37,985 nucleotides of DNA from positions 1 through 37,985 of the forward strand of contig NZ_JAQVZX010000012.1 in assembly GCF_028707975.1 (NCBI RefSeq). Direction: 5' to 3'. The notes beneath the pieces are model-generated. The model saw nothing but the letters and a program-made list of their open reading frames with translations, was not told the origin of the DNA and did not search any database. Positions 1 to 7,570 of this stretch are shown here, piece after piece. Numbering within the stretch: position 1 is the first letter of the stretch; every line of letters starts with the position of its first letter. Source of the stretch: Syntrophomonas sp. (GTDB lineage Bacteria; Bacillota; Syntrophomonadia; Syntrophomonadales; Syntrophomonadaceae). The translations under genes were made by a program, and so were the position numbers.

Positions 1-369
1 ATTAGACAATCCATTCCCGAATTATCACCACATAGCCTCATTTTTTCATCTTGGAAAAATGATCTTAATCGGTTATTTGAAAGTAAGAAACTTATAAGTG
101 ACTATCGGGCTTCAGGTCAGGGCAATAATGGGCAGAAATTGTTACACAAAAGCCCTTTGATAAGAGCTTTAAGTTATAGTCGCAACGGTTTTTTTGGCAG
201 AGGGACAGACTTATTTTTGTTGGTTTACGTAGCAGAACAAACTGATTCTAATGTAGTTTCTATCCCTGACAGATTTGGCATTAGACAACAGATTGAAAAA
301 GAAAAAGAGCGGGATAAATATACTGGCGATAGAAATGGTGAGACGGAAGAACCGGAGAAAAATGACTAG
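1..369 (+). CDS. C-terminal part of an unknown protein (open at window start)
   Basis: The reading frame is open from the first base to a TAG at 367-369, so the gene starts outside the window; the ATG-initiated 76-residue stretch at 139 is only its end. The visible 122 residues have no domain I recognise. The last third is highly charged (Lys/Glu/Asp rich, ending in EEPEKND), as in a flexible tail. It lies 71 bp before the next gene on the same strand, so the two may be one transcript. AT-rich composition and position left of the tRNA-Thr att repeats place it in accessory DNA. Function unknown. Confidence 0.6.
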   Translation: MRQSIPELSPHSLIFSSWKNDLNRLFESKKLISDYRASGQGNNGQKLLHKSPLIRALSYSRNGFFGRGTDLFLLVYVAEQTDSNVVSIPDRFGIRQQIEKEKERDKYTGDRNGETEEPEKND

Positions 370-440
370 GATACAATTCGAGGTTGAAATACTAAAGATC
401 TCAGTTTTGGAATGCTATGATGAATGGAGGGTAGCATTTT

Positions 441-1400
441 ATGGGTAATCAGGCTAAAGGACGATCTAAGATCACTACAAGGAAAACTAGGCGGTTTGCA
501 TCAAATAGTTTAGGTGGTCAGGGATTAGATTCTCATATGTTTATAGAGGATTTATATTTGGGGATAGTGCCAATTCAACCACTCAACACATTATATGAAG
601 TAAAGTTAGAGCCTTACAATAAAGAGATAGAAAATATACTTATAAGAGCATTTCCTTCGTATTATGGTGAATCTAGAGATTTAATTGCAGCAATATTTGG
701 ATTTATACAAGATACTGCAAATATGCTGGCTTATTCTGGATATGCTTATTATGAAATTGTGTATGAACGTAGCAGTTTACAATCTAAGCCGGATAGATTT
801 TATTTAGAAAGCATTCCGTCACTTTCGCTTCACAAATTTTGCAATAAATATATACAAATAATTCCTAAAGAAGCCATTAAATTTTCGGAATCTAAACGTC
901 TTATTATGATTCCGTCACACGATATTGTTGCTATATCAATACCCAAGGAATTAGGGGGGCCTATAAAATATGGTAAATTATTAAAGCAAATGAATTTATT
1001 AAGCAAACTCCCCCCTGAGTTTTCCATTCAAGAGATGGCATTTAATACTAGAAAAATAGGATTTGATTTTACGGAGTATCAAAAAAGAATAGAGATAACA
1101 AAGGCTAAAACAACCAGTACATTTGGCTGGAACTCAAGACTTTTATGGAAAGAGGAGTGTCTTGAGTTTTATCTGTTCTATCGGCATCTGATTTTCGAAA
1201 GATCTCAAGCTATATTAAGAAATTGTATTCTCGAAGCAATAAATGAAACGTTGTATCGTACTGGTCAGCAAATGGGGTTTTGTGCAAAAATGATAGTAAC
1301 TGGCCTTCCTATGGTTCAAGATATTAATAAGGATATTGAAGATTTGCTTTCTGGAGAATTATCATTTGAGGATGCTGCCAGGGTAGGTTTATATAGTTAA
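441..1400 (+). CDS. Unknown 319-aa accessory protein
   Basis: Intact ORF with a clear ribosome binding site (GGAGGG, about 426-431) ahead of the ATG. It has a basic N-terminus (residues 1-20, rich in Lys/Arg/Ser/Thr) and then a mixed alpha/beta body. A stretch around residues 75-190 (AYSGYAYYEIVYE, then prolines and short hydrophobic strands) faintly recalls phage portal proteins, but I see no diagnostic motif and do not assign that. No signal peptide or membrane segment. It follows the open-ended gene at 1-369 and precedes a frameshifted unknown gene, all on the plus strand in low-GC DNA, which suggests one transferred cassette. Function unknown. Confidence 0.65.
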   Translation: MGNQAKGRSKITTRKTRRFASNSLGGQGLDSHMFIEDLYLGIVPIQPLNTLYEVKLEPYNKEIENILIRAFPSYYGESRDLIAAIFGFIQDTANMLAYSGYAYYEIVYERSSLQSKPDRFYLESIPSLSLHKFCNKYIQIIPKEAIKFSESKRLIMIPSHDIVAISIPKELGGPIKYGKLLKQMNLLSKLPPEFSIQEMAFNTRKIGFDFTEYQKRIEITKAKTTSTFGWNSRLLWKEECLEFYLFYRHLIFERSQAILRNCILEAINETLYRTGQQMGFCAKMIVTGLPMVQDINKDIEDLLSGELSFEDAARVGLYS

Positions 1401-1465
1401 CTTGATTTGTAGTTTAGATCTAATACAGCTCGTGGTATTAATAATATTTCTTCAATCGTGGTGAA

Positions 1466-2294
1466 ATGATGCTTTCCATAGAAGAGTACATAGCCCGAAG
1501 GAAAAAGGAAGACAGGCTTGATGAATATGACGTGAACCAGCGGGCAGATAATCTGAAAAACTGCGTTAATTATGTATTTGAGTATTTTAACAATTATTTG
1601 AACATTACTGAAGCTGAGGAAAAGACAGCCTTGAAAGAAGAAAAATTGGAGAAATATAGACAACAGTTGCTAGATTATGAACCTGATGTTCGAGAATGGC
1701 TTGTTCGGATATACTCGGAGTACGGAAAACAAATGAACCGAATGGTTGGGAATATCTTAAAACAGGATGAGTTTTTTCTATTGTATGAATCGGACAGTGA
1801 ATTCCGCAGTCTATCTTATGATTGTTATGCAAAACTGGTAAAGAAACACCCGTTATTGAAAGATCAAACGGAATTGCTCTACCAGCTTATAAAAGATCAT
1901 CATCGCAGCCTTAGTCAACGTAGTTACATAATGGATTTCCCATTCATTTCGGAAGAATTGAATGAATGGATTGAAAAAGCTTGGGCAAAGTATCATGTTA
2001 ATGTAGTGGCTTTTGCCCATGATTGGGTTATTAACTTTGCCAAATTCTTGGCCAGCAACGCATAGGATAAAAAGCCAGAATTCGTGGCAGAAGTACGATT
2101 ATGATTATAAACAAAAGAGTAATCTTTTTAACCTTGATTCCCTGTATAGAAAAATACCCAAGAAATCCTTCACAAGAGGGAGAAAACAAGAATTTGAAAT
2201 ACTAATGATGTATTATTGGCTTCACAGTATTTGCGGTGATGATGATAATTATTGGCCAGAATATCTGGAGAAAGTACTGCCAAGTTTAAAGTGA
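1466..2294 (+). pseudogene. Unknown helical protein split by a frameshift
   Basis: The first frame (1466-2065, 199 aa, ATG) is a charged, mostly helical protein ending abruptly in FLASNA. The next frame (+1) continues without a gap as about 75 residues of natural-looking sequence (HRIKSQNSWQKYDYDYKQ... to EYLEKVLPSLK), ending at 2294. The junction lies near 2040-2066. The simplest reading is one ancestral protein of about 275 residues broken by a single-base indel. No slippery heptamer is obvious at the junction, so programmed frameshifting is not favoured. The start is preceded by GTGGTGA. I do not recognise the family. If the C-terminal part is dispensable, the first 199 residues could still be made. 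Confidence 0.5.
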
Positions 2295-2391
2295 CCAGGA
2301 GTATTCTAGATAATCTTAAGATGAACTTAGATAAACTTAAGATGAAGTGCAAGGTGGTAGATGCCAATAATTCGGTAATTTGCGGATGGAG

Positions 2392-2424
2392 TTTTACTAA
2401 GCTTAGTAAAAATGAAATTCATTT
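2392..2424. promoter_or_regulatory. Nested palindromes upstream of the RhuM gene
   Basis: A perfect 20-bp palindrome (TTTTACTAAG/CTTAGTAAAA, 2392-2411) runs into a second one, AAATGAA-A-TTCATTT (2410-2424). Just before them, around 2312-2346, CTTAAGATGAA occurs twice. The 227-bp gap between the frameshifted gene and the RhuM gene is otherwise free of coding signal. The dyads are the right size for an operator of a dimeric regulator, and they have no poly-T tail, which argues against a terminator. The binding protein is unknown. Confidence 0.4.
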
Positions 2425-2521
2425 AGTAATACTTTAGATAAGTTTAGGATAAAAATAATGCGTTGACTCAATGATTCTGGGAATGCGTCATTACTAAAAT
2501 GCGAAATGAGGAGGGCGAGGA

Positions 2522-3532
2522 ATGTATGAAGAAGGGGATAATTTCCAAAAAGGTGAGCTGCTAATCTATCGGTCGGAAGATGGCAAAACAAAAGTTGATG
2601 CTTATTTTGAGGAAGATACCGTTTGGCTAAGTCAATCTGCTATGGCTACGCTGTTTCAAAAAACTTCGCAAAACATAACTCAGCATATAAAGAACATTTA
2701 TTCCGATGGCGAATTAGATGAAGTTTCAACTTGTAAGACATTCTTACAAGTTCAAAATGAAGGCGGCAGAAGCATAAAACGGAATATTAAATATTATAAC
2801 CTTTCAATTATATTAGCTGTTGGATACAGGGTCCGTTCCCATCGGGGCAACCAATTCAGGAACTGGGCCAGCGAAGTTCTGACTGAGTATATGAAAAAGG
2901 GCTTTGTCATGAATGATGACCGGCTGAAGAACCCTAAAAAATTCGGCGCTGATTACTTTGACGAGCTTCTGGAACGTATTCGCGATATTCGTGCTTCCGA
3001 AAAACGTTTCTATCAAAAAGTGCAGGATATCTACGCACTTTCGGTCGACTATGATCCTAAAGTTGACCTTACCCGGGAGTTTTTTGCTACCGTTCAGAAT
3101 AAGCTGCATTATTCTGTTCATGGACGTACGGCTGCGGAGTTAATCGTGGAGAGGGCAGATGCTTTCAAGGACAATATGGGGCTAAGTACGTATGAGGGCA
3201 GCAAAGTAAGAAAAAGTGATGTCACGATTGCCAAGAACTATTTAAATCAGGAAGAGATTACGGCATTAAACCGTATTGTCACCATGTATTTGGATTATGC
3301 TGAAGATATGGCCAGACAGCAGATCCCCATGTATATGAAAGATTGGGTAGAAGCTCTGGATAATTTTTTGAAGTTCAACCGACGTGAATTATTAACCCAT
3401 GCCGGGAAAATATCCCGAGAACTGGCTGAAAAGAAAGCCCATGAACAATATGAGATATACAATCAACACCGAATCAAACAGGCTGATGAAGCAGCTACCG
3501 ACGAGATAGATGAGCTTGAAAAGTTGAAATGA
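2522..3532 (+). CDS. RhuM family protein
   Basis: Full-length member (336 aa) of the RhuM/COG3943 family. The N-terminal part carries the family signatures: DAYFEEDTVWLSQSAMATLF at residues 26-45, then QNITQHIKNIY, then NIKYYNLSIILAVGYRVRSHRG near 88-110 and QFRNWASEVLTEYM. The C-terminal half is helical and ends with charged repeats (ELAEKKAHEQYEIY). The ATG is preceded by GAGGAGGGCGAG. Family members are found in pathogenicity islands, phages and defence-rich islands; a precise biochemical role is not established, and the name comes from a Salmonella island gene. Its place next to a tRNA att repeat fits an accessory or defence cargo role. Confidence 0.9.
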   Translation: MYEEGDNFQKGELLIYRSEDGKTKVDAYFEEDTVWLSQSAMATLFQKTSQNITQHIKNIYSDGELDEVSTCKTFLQVQNEGGRSIKRNIKYYNLSIILAVGYRVRSHRGNQFRNWASEVLTEYMKKGFVMNDDRLKNPKKFGADYFDELLERIRDIRASEKRFYQKVQDIYALSVDYDPKVDLTREFFATVQNKLHYSVHGRTAAELIVERADAFKDNMGLSTYEGSKVRKSDVTIAKNYLNQEEITALNRIVTMYLDYAEDMARQQIPMYMKDWVEALDNFLKFNRRELLTHAGKISRELAEKKAHEQYEIYNQHRIKQADEAATDEIDELEKLK

Positions 3533-3743
3533 TGATTTCCTTGCTACAAAAACAGTTTCCAGCAAGCTAATATTGGGAGTTTCCCGGATTAGCATTTTGC
3601 TACCGAATTGCTACCGAGATATATTTTATTACCTTTTTTCGCTTTAACAGACGGGTATTAATTATTGTATCGAAAAGCCGATGTTTAGGCAATATCTTAG
3701 GATTTATTAATTCGCTTTTACTTCCCTTTTTACCCCAATTATT

Positions 3744-3790
3744 GATTCGTAATCAGCAGGTCGCCGGTTCAAATCCGGCCATCGGCTCCA
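3744..3790 (+). repeat. att-like repeat, copy 1: 3' half of tRNA-Thr(CGT)
   Basis: These 47 bp are identical to 5945-5991. They begin in the anticodon stem (GA), pass the loop TTCGTAA (anticodon CGT, Thr), the stem TCAGC, a five-base variable loop, the T arm GCCGG-TTCAAAT-CCGGC, the acceptor strand CATCGGC, T73 and CCA. No 5' half precedes them (no GCCGATG acceptor strand, no D arm), so this is not a working tRNA. Flanking bases differ at once on both sides, as expected of a recombination core. Confidence 0.85.
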
Positions 3791-4026
3791 CTAGAAACCA
3801 AGGTCTCTCCGTAGCTGGAGGGACTTTTGATTTTGTTGGACGCCTAAATGATGGCCGTTACTTGGTTGTTGAGTATAAAGGCGCATATATTTATGATAGC
3901 GAAGATTCCAAAGAAAAGAGACGACTGGGTGAACTATGGGAAACAAAGAGTGGTGGAACGTGCCTCTTCTTGATGCCGACCGGGAAGAATTATGAGGAGA
4001 TCCGAACGAAACTTAATCAATGTTAG
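3791..4026 (+). pseudogene. C-terminal fragment of a type III restriction/DEAD-box nuclease-like protein
   Basis: Directly after the tRNA fragment the frame encodes about 70 residues that look like the end of a type III restriction enzyme Res subunit or related helicase-nuclease: FDFVGRLNDGRYLVVEYKG has the D...ExK pattern of a PD-(D/E)XK nuclease core, followed by EKRRLGELWE and a C-terminal CLFLMPTGKNYEEI. The rest of the gene is missing. The ATG at 3742 lies within the tRNA repeat and its first residues are merely translated tRNA. The gene was therefore cut at the att site, and what remains is probably not functional. Confidence 0.65.
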
Positions 4027-4172
4027 AGAATTAAGTTTGTATTTTGGGGCCATTTGCCCCCCGCCAGGGTAGGCTATAGCTATGTAAAGGTTGGGGTATG
4101 TTTATTTATTAAGTCTGGACCTTTCTTTATTTTTAAATTAGGCAGGAGTTTTTATAATAAAGCTAGAAGTAA

Positions 4173-4204
4173 ATAAAAAAAGAGGGCGCTAGACATAGCA
4201 CCCT
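4173..4204 (-). terminator. Intrinsic terminator of the 55-aa gene
   Basis: Read on the minus strand: stem AGGGTGCTA, loop TGTC, stem TAGCGCCCT (one T-G wobble), then C and a run of seven T. It lies 37 bp beyond the stop of the small minus-strand gene. A second dyad, AGGAGCA/TGCTCCT (4222-4242), overlaps that stop codon. Confidence 0.8.
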
Positions 4205-4240
4205 ATGTATGGATTTGAAATAGGAGCACTGGTACTGCTC

Positions 4241-4408
4241 CTATTTCTCTTTTCTGACTCCTTTAAAAGGAGTGCCGTCTTGTTTGACATCCATGAATCG
4301 ACCAGTGGCATCGTTTCTCTTTACATAGGTGTCATTCTTTGGATTAAAGGTCTGGCTACGACCTTTGACTGCCCCAATGCGGAAATTATCACCAGTATTC
4401 TTCGCCAT
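4241..4408 (-). CDS. Small conserved 55-aa protein (MAKNTGDNFRIGAVKGRS type)
   Basis: A short gene that an ORF length cutoff would miss. On the minus strand an ATG at 4408 is preceded at nine bases by GGAGAGGAGG and followed by 55 codons to TAG. The protein starts MAKNTGDNFRIGAVKGRS and ends TPFKGVRKEK; it is basic and rich in Gly, Lys, Asp and Thr. I recognise the pattern (GAVKGRSQ, then VKRD/N, TGRFMDVK, GTPFKGVRKE) as a widespread uncharacterised small-protein family of mobile and defence islands. It has its own promoter (back to back with the XRE-ImmA promoter) and its own terminator, so it is an independent transcription unit. Molecular function unknown. Confidence 0.85.
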   Translation of the reverse strand: MAKNTGDNFRIGAVKGRSQTFNPKNDTYVKRNDATGRFMDVKQDGTPFKGVRKEK

Positions 4409-4483
4409 CTTTTTAAACCTCCTCTCCAGTTATTCATATTTGAGATTAATTTTTGGTTATCACATCCCAAACATGTTAATAAT

Positions 4484-4530
4484 ATTATACAAATATAAAG
4501 ATTGAATATCAATACTATGTAAACTATAAT
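4484..4530. promoter_or_regulatory. Back-to-back promoters with a shared dyad
   Basis: Rightward: TTGAAT (4502-4507), 17 bp, TATAAT (4525-4530), leading to the XRE-ImmA gene. Leftward: TTGATA (4512-4507 on the minus strand), 17 bp, TATAAT (4489-4484), leading to the 55-aa gene. The two -35 boxes overlap by one base inside the dyad ATTGA-ATA-TCAAT (4501-4513). One protein bound there would block both promoters; the XRE regulator next door is the natural candidate (inference). Confidence 0.65.
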
Positions 4531-4552
4531 TAACATTAAGGAGGGATAAGAG

Positions 4553-5677
4553 GTGAATATTGCCGAAATAATTGGACGTAATATTGATAAGGCGCGGCAA
4601 GAAAAAGAAATTAGTCACCAGGAACTTGCACAAATATTAGGAGTGACTCGCCAAACTGTTAGCAAGTATATTAAGGGAGAACAGGCAATTGACAGTGAAA
4701 AGCTATTTAAATTAGCCGCTTTCTTTAATAAACCCTTTGATTATTTTATCGAAGAAAATGAAGATGAAGTCTTGCGCGTGATGTTTAGGGCTGATTTTCC
4801 TGATGACAACTTTACGGATGAGCTAAGAGCTGTAATTCAAGATAGACTTCAAAAACAATGGGAAGTATTAAGCCTTGCTGGACAGGATATGATTTCTTTC
4901 TTGCCGCCACAGTACAAATTAAAACTATCTGGTAAGAAAAATTTAACTGATAAGGAAAAAGAAGAAATTGAAAGGGTGGCCTTGGAGCAAAGACAGCAGG
5001 TACTAGACAATTGTGGACATCAGGATATATACGAGTGCTTTGAAGCATTCGGTATACAGGTTATTGCACAACCTTTTCACAACTCAAACATTTTTGGACT
5101 TTCAGGTTATTCAGACGAACATGGTGCATTCATTATCATAAATGATGATGATATTATTCCGGAAGAGCGCAAGATTTTTACCTTAATTCATGAATATGGG
5201 CATTTAGTTTTCCACAGGGAAGAATATGGAAATAATGCAGGAAGCCATTTTACTGCTCGTTCTGATCCGCGGGAAAAAATGGCTGATCACTTTGCGGGAT
5301 GTTTTTTGGCACCACGATATCAAGTTCAGCATTGGTATAAGCGTATAGGTAACCGGGCAACTTTAACTGATCTGATTGAGTTTAAAAAGGAGCTTGGTAT
5401 TAGTTTGCAAGCTCTAGTAATGACTCTAAAAAACTATGGTTTTTTTGATTCATCACAGGTAAGTAGATTTTATAAGATTATTAACTCAAGAGGTGGAAAA
5501 AAGAAGGAGCCAAATCCAATATCTGCAATAGAAAAGAATAAAACTTATTACATCTTAGTTAGAAATCTTTTTATGAGTGATGCAATATCCACCGGCCGTA
5601 TTGCAGAACTATTGGGGATTTCTATGAAAGACGCAAGAAAACAGGCATCTTCATGGATGGAAGAATTTGAAACGTAG
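4553..5677 (+). CDS. XRE helix-turn-helix and ImmA/IrrE zinc peptidase fusion
   Basis: GTG start with AAGGAGGG about seven bases upstream; 374 aa. Residues 1-65 form an XRE-type HTH (HQELAQILGVTRQTVSKYIKGEQ). Residues 155-260 form an ImmA/IrrE metallopeptidase with HEYGH at 213-217 and the downstream acidic site EKMADHFAGCFLAP at 241-254. The rest is helical. Such single-chain fusions regulate mobile elements and toxin-antitoxin pairs, the peptidase typically acting in derepression. It is divergent from the 55-aa gene over shared promoters and runs into a truncated PIN-like frame, so it may once have been the antitoxin/regulator half of a pair. The zinc site is complete, so it may still be active. 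Confidence 0.9.
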   Translation: MNIAEIIGRNIDKARQEKEISHQELAQILGVTRQTVSKYIKGEQAIDSEKLFKLAAFFNKPFDYFIEENEDEVLRVMFRADFPDDNFTDELRAVIQDRLQKQWEVLSLAGQDMISFLPPQYKLKLSGKKNLTDKEKEEIERVALEQRQQVLDNCGHQDIYECFEAFGIQVIAQPFHNSNIFGLSGYSDEHGAFIIINDDDIIPEERKIFTLIHEYGHLVFHREEYGNNAGSHFTARSDPREKMADHFAGCFLAPRYQVQHWYKRIGNRATLTDLIEFKKELGISLQALVMTLKNYGFFDSSQVSRFYKIINSRGGKKKEPNPISAIEKNKTYYILVRNLFMSDAISTGRIAELLGISMKDARKQASSWMEEFET

Positions 5678-5762
5678 ACCCAAATCCAAGAAGTTGCTTG
5701 GGAAGCCGGTGGTTGTCGATGCTAACGTTATTATTGATTTAAAAGAATTAGCATTATACTAG
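5667..5762 (+). pseudogene. Truncated PIN-domain toxin start
   Basis: A TTG at 5667, overlapping the end of the XRE-ImmA gene in the +1 frame, opens 31 codons ending KPVVVDANVIIDLKELALY. The segment VVVDANVIIDL is the first beta strand and first catalytic Asp of a PIN-domain ribonuclease. The frame then stops at 5760-5762, where a complete PIN protein would need well over 100 more residues. XRE-ImmA genes are often followed by such a partner. I read this as the remains of the toxin half; the sequence from 5763 to 5944 shows no continuation. Confidence 0.5.
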
Positions 5763-5944
5763 CCGAAGCAGATGAAACACCGCTCGCAACTTAGAACCCT
5801 AGACAATAAAACTAGTGCCCATTCGGTGCCCAAATTTACATTTTAGGGCACCAAATGGACTTTTATTAACATCTGACCCAGGGTTAAAAAGCCCGATATT
5901 TCCAACTTCTCCTCACGCTTTTAACCACCCCATGCCATTTTTCA

Positions 5945-5991
5945 GATTCGTAATCAGCAGGTCGCCGGTTCAAATCCGGCCATCGGCTCCA
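5945..5991 (+). repeat. att-like repeat, copy 2: 3' half of tRNA-Thr(CGT)
   Basis: Identical over 47 bp to 3744-3790, again starting inside the anticodon stem and ending in CCA, with no 5' half upstream. It is followed within ten bases by a strong terminator, as an original tRNA gene would be. This copy therefore probably marks the right end of the island and the resumption of the ancestral chromosome. Confidence 0.85.
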
Positions 5992-6001
5992 GTAAAAATA
6001 G

Positions 6002-6043
6002 CCGCGTGGTTAAATCCGTTTTTTTGGCCGCCACGCGGTTTTT
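6002..6043 (+). terminator. Terminator downstream of the tRNA-Thr fragment
   Basis: Stem CCGCGTGG (6002-6009) and CCACGCGG (6031-6038), then five T. Probably the native terminator of the tRNA-Thr gene, kept at the distal end of the island. Confidence 0.75.
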
Positions 6044-6045
6044 AG

Positions 6046-6289
6046 TTTCTGAATAAACTTGTGTAAAAGCGGCCGGGTTGCGTACCTGGCCGCTCACTTG
6101 GTTTATGCCGTTGTAGTTACATCCGGGAAGGTTCTCAATAAACGCTAGCCGAAAGGCAGGAGATCAATGCGCAGATGCAGAACTTAGAGGAATGTATCAA
6201 GGTTGAGCGGGAAAACTATCACCCCATCAACTTCGCGGCAGTGTTGCACCTGAAATTTGTGTCGATCTATCTTTCATTGATGGGAAAAA
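6046..6289 (+). other. Non-coding stretch with a hairpin and a short relic frame
   Basis: Holds an 11-bp hairpin, AGCGGCCGGGT (6068-6078) and ACCTGGCCGCT (6084-6094), loop TGCGT. From 6144 a frame with no stop until after 6313 encodes a hydrophilic helical stretch (RQEINAQMQNLEECIKVERE) that recalls the coiled-coil end of MerR-type regulators, but it has no convincing start or RBS. I treat it as a probable gene remnant. Confidence 0.3.
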
Positions 6290-6313
6290 ATGATATACAA
6301 GGAGGCTGCAATT

Positions 6314-7570
6314 ATGAATCGTTATAAATTTTATCATGTCCGCCTATTTTTGATTGTCATTCTCATGCTATCGCTTGTTTTTACAAGTTTTCTTGCAGCT
6401 TGCAGCCCAAACGAAAATAAAAGTCTTCTGAAAGAAACAAAAAAATTTGAAGACGGTACGGCATTTAAAACAGATAATGGTGCTTATTGGGTGCTCACCC
6501 TAAATGGCAATTGGCGGGAGATGGGGCGCCAATACGGAGGGCTTGTTCAAGATGAATTGCGCGAGTTTTATACAGATATATCAAACGATATTAAAACGCG
6601 AGGAATGGATTATAATGAGCAGCTCAAAAATGCAAAAGTTTTAGCCTCAGCTTTTAGCTTGCCCCTTAATGAATTATTGGAGGGGATCGCTGAGACATCA
6701 GGGCTAAGCCTGGATGAAGTGTTAATCCTGAATGCCGGTATATCCAGCCTTTCAGGTTTGGCTTTGGGCGGAGAGCCTCCCAGTGCATGCAGCGCTTTAG
6801 CTGCCTGGGACAAGTATACACCTAACGGTAATCTTGTATTTGGCAGGAATTGGGACATAGACAGAAAAGCTCTGGAAAAATACATGAAGTATCTGGCAGT
6901 AGTTGTTTTCAATCCTGATTCAGGAAATAGCTTTGCCAATATACATCCTCTTGGCAATGTTTACCTTGAAACCGGCATGAACGACCAAGGACTATTTATT
7001 GAACTTAATAATGGAGCAGCCTCCGATCCTCAATACATAGAAGACCGTGAAGACACCGTTTCTGTGCTGGTAACGACGCTAAACCAATGCAGTACAATTG
7101 ATGAAGCATCGGAATATCTATCGGTAATTCCTGCAGATCTTTCCCATATCATTCAGATTGCCGATAAGAAAGAATGCGTATCCGTAGAGAGGGCGACTTT
7201 TGGAACTCGTGTGAGAACAGGTGAACAAAAAGGTGTCTTGGCTGCCTACAATAGCTTTGTTCCGCCCTATCCCGCTGAATGGAAAGATAAAGTGGCTGAT
7301 CCGCCTAAGGTAGAAGATGATCCTCGTTATAATAATCTTATAAATCTTGCCGACTCCAAAGAATTCTTCGGTAAGCTGGACATCAATGGTATGAAGAAAC
7401 TCATGGATATTGAAGTAAAAAACGGCGGAGCTCTTCACAAAGGCACTGTATATCAGGTAATAGCTGAACCTGAAGAGCTTACTCTGTGGATTCGTGCTTT
7501 GGATTATTCCGATTGGCAGCAAATTAATTTAAAGGATTTGTTTGCAAACAGACTCCAACGCCGCCCATAG
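6314..7570 (+). CDS. C45/Ntn-type acyltransferase-like lipoprotein
   Basis: I choose the ATG at 6314 because AAGGAGG lies nine bases upstream; the ATG at 6290 would place that RBS inside the gene. The protein (418 aa) has a lipoprotein signal peptide, hydrophobic 11-27 with lipobox LAAC, Cys30 being the lipidated residue. The body matches the acyl-CoA:6-aminopenicillanate acyltransferase/choloylglycine-hydrolase-like Ntn family (peptidase C45): WREMGRQYGGLVQDEL near 67-82, then CSALAAW with candidate nucleophile Cys159, and GRNWDID at 177-183. Members hydrolyse or transfer amide-linked acyl groups; the substrate here is unknown. Expected location is the outer face of the membrane. It stands alone between the island and a gene remnant. 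Confidence 0.85.
   Translation: MNRYKFYHVRLFLIVILMLSLVFTSFLAACSPNENKSLLKETKKFEDGTAFKTDNGAYWVLTLNGNWREMGRQYGGLVQDELREFYTDISNDIKTRGMDYNEQLKNAKVLASAFSLPLNELLEGIAETSGLSLDEVLILNAGISSLSGLALGGEPPSACSALAAWDKYTPNGNLVFGRNWDIDRKALEKYMKYLAVVVFNPDSGNSFANIHPLGNVYLETGMNDQGLFIELNNGAASDPQYIEDREDTVSVLVTTLNQCSTIDEASEYLSVIPADLSHIIQIADKKECVSVERATFGTRVRTGEQKGVLAAYNSFVPPYPAEWKDKVADPPKVEDDPRYNNLINLADSKEFFGKLDINGMKKLMDIEVKNGGALHKGTVYQVIAEPEELTLWIRALDYSDWQQINLKDLFANRLQRRP

Larger units (their letters stand above)
1..5991. mobile_element. Genomic island remnant at a tRNA-Thr site
   Basis: Accessory DNA ending at the second 47-bp tRNA-Thr fragment (5945-5991). A first copy at 3744-3790 divides it into a left segment (unknown genes, RhuM) and a 2.2-kb right segment (nuclease fragment, small gene, XRE-ImmA, PIN fragment). 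Two tRNA 3' fragments in the same orientation are expected when elements integrate one after another into the same tRNA gene. No integrase is visible in the window, so either it lies to the left or it has been lost. The left limit is outside the window. Confidence 0.6.

Noticed and set aside
441-1400. Phage portal protein
   Set aside because: Only a loose strand pattern suggests it; no terminase, capsid or other head genes are nearby.
2040-2066. Programmed ribosomal frameshift
   Set aside because: No slippery heptamer, stimulatory stem or internal Shine-Dalgarno is visible at the junction; a simple indel is more likely.
2252-2437. 61-aa ORF between the frameshifted gene and RhuM
   Set aside because: Overlaps palindromes and repeats, no RBS, low-complexity Lys/Leu content.
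4205-4498. Plus-strand 97-aa hydrophobic ORF
   Set aside because: It is antisense to the clear 55-aa minus-strand gene and its promoter, and has no RBS.
5945-5991. A functional tRNA-Thr gene
   Set aside because: Only the 3' half is present; the acceptor 5' strand, D arm and 5' half of the anticodon stem are missing at both copies.
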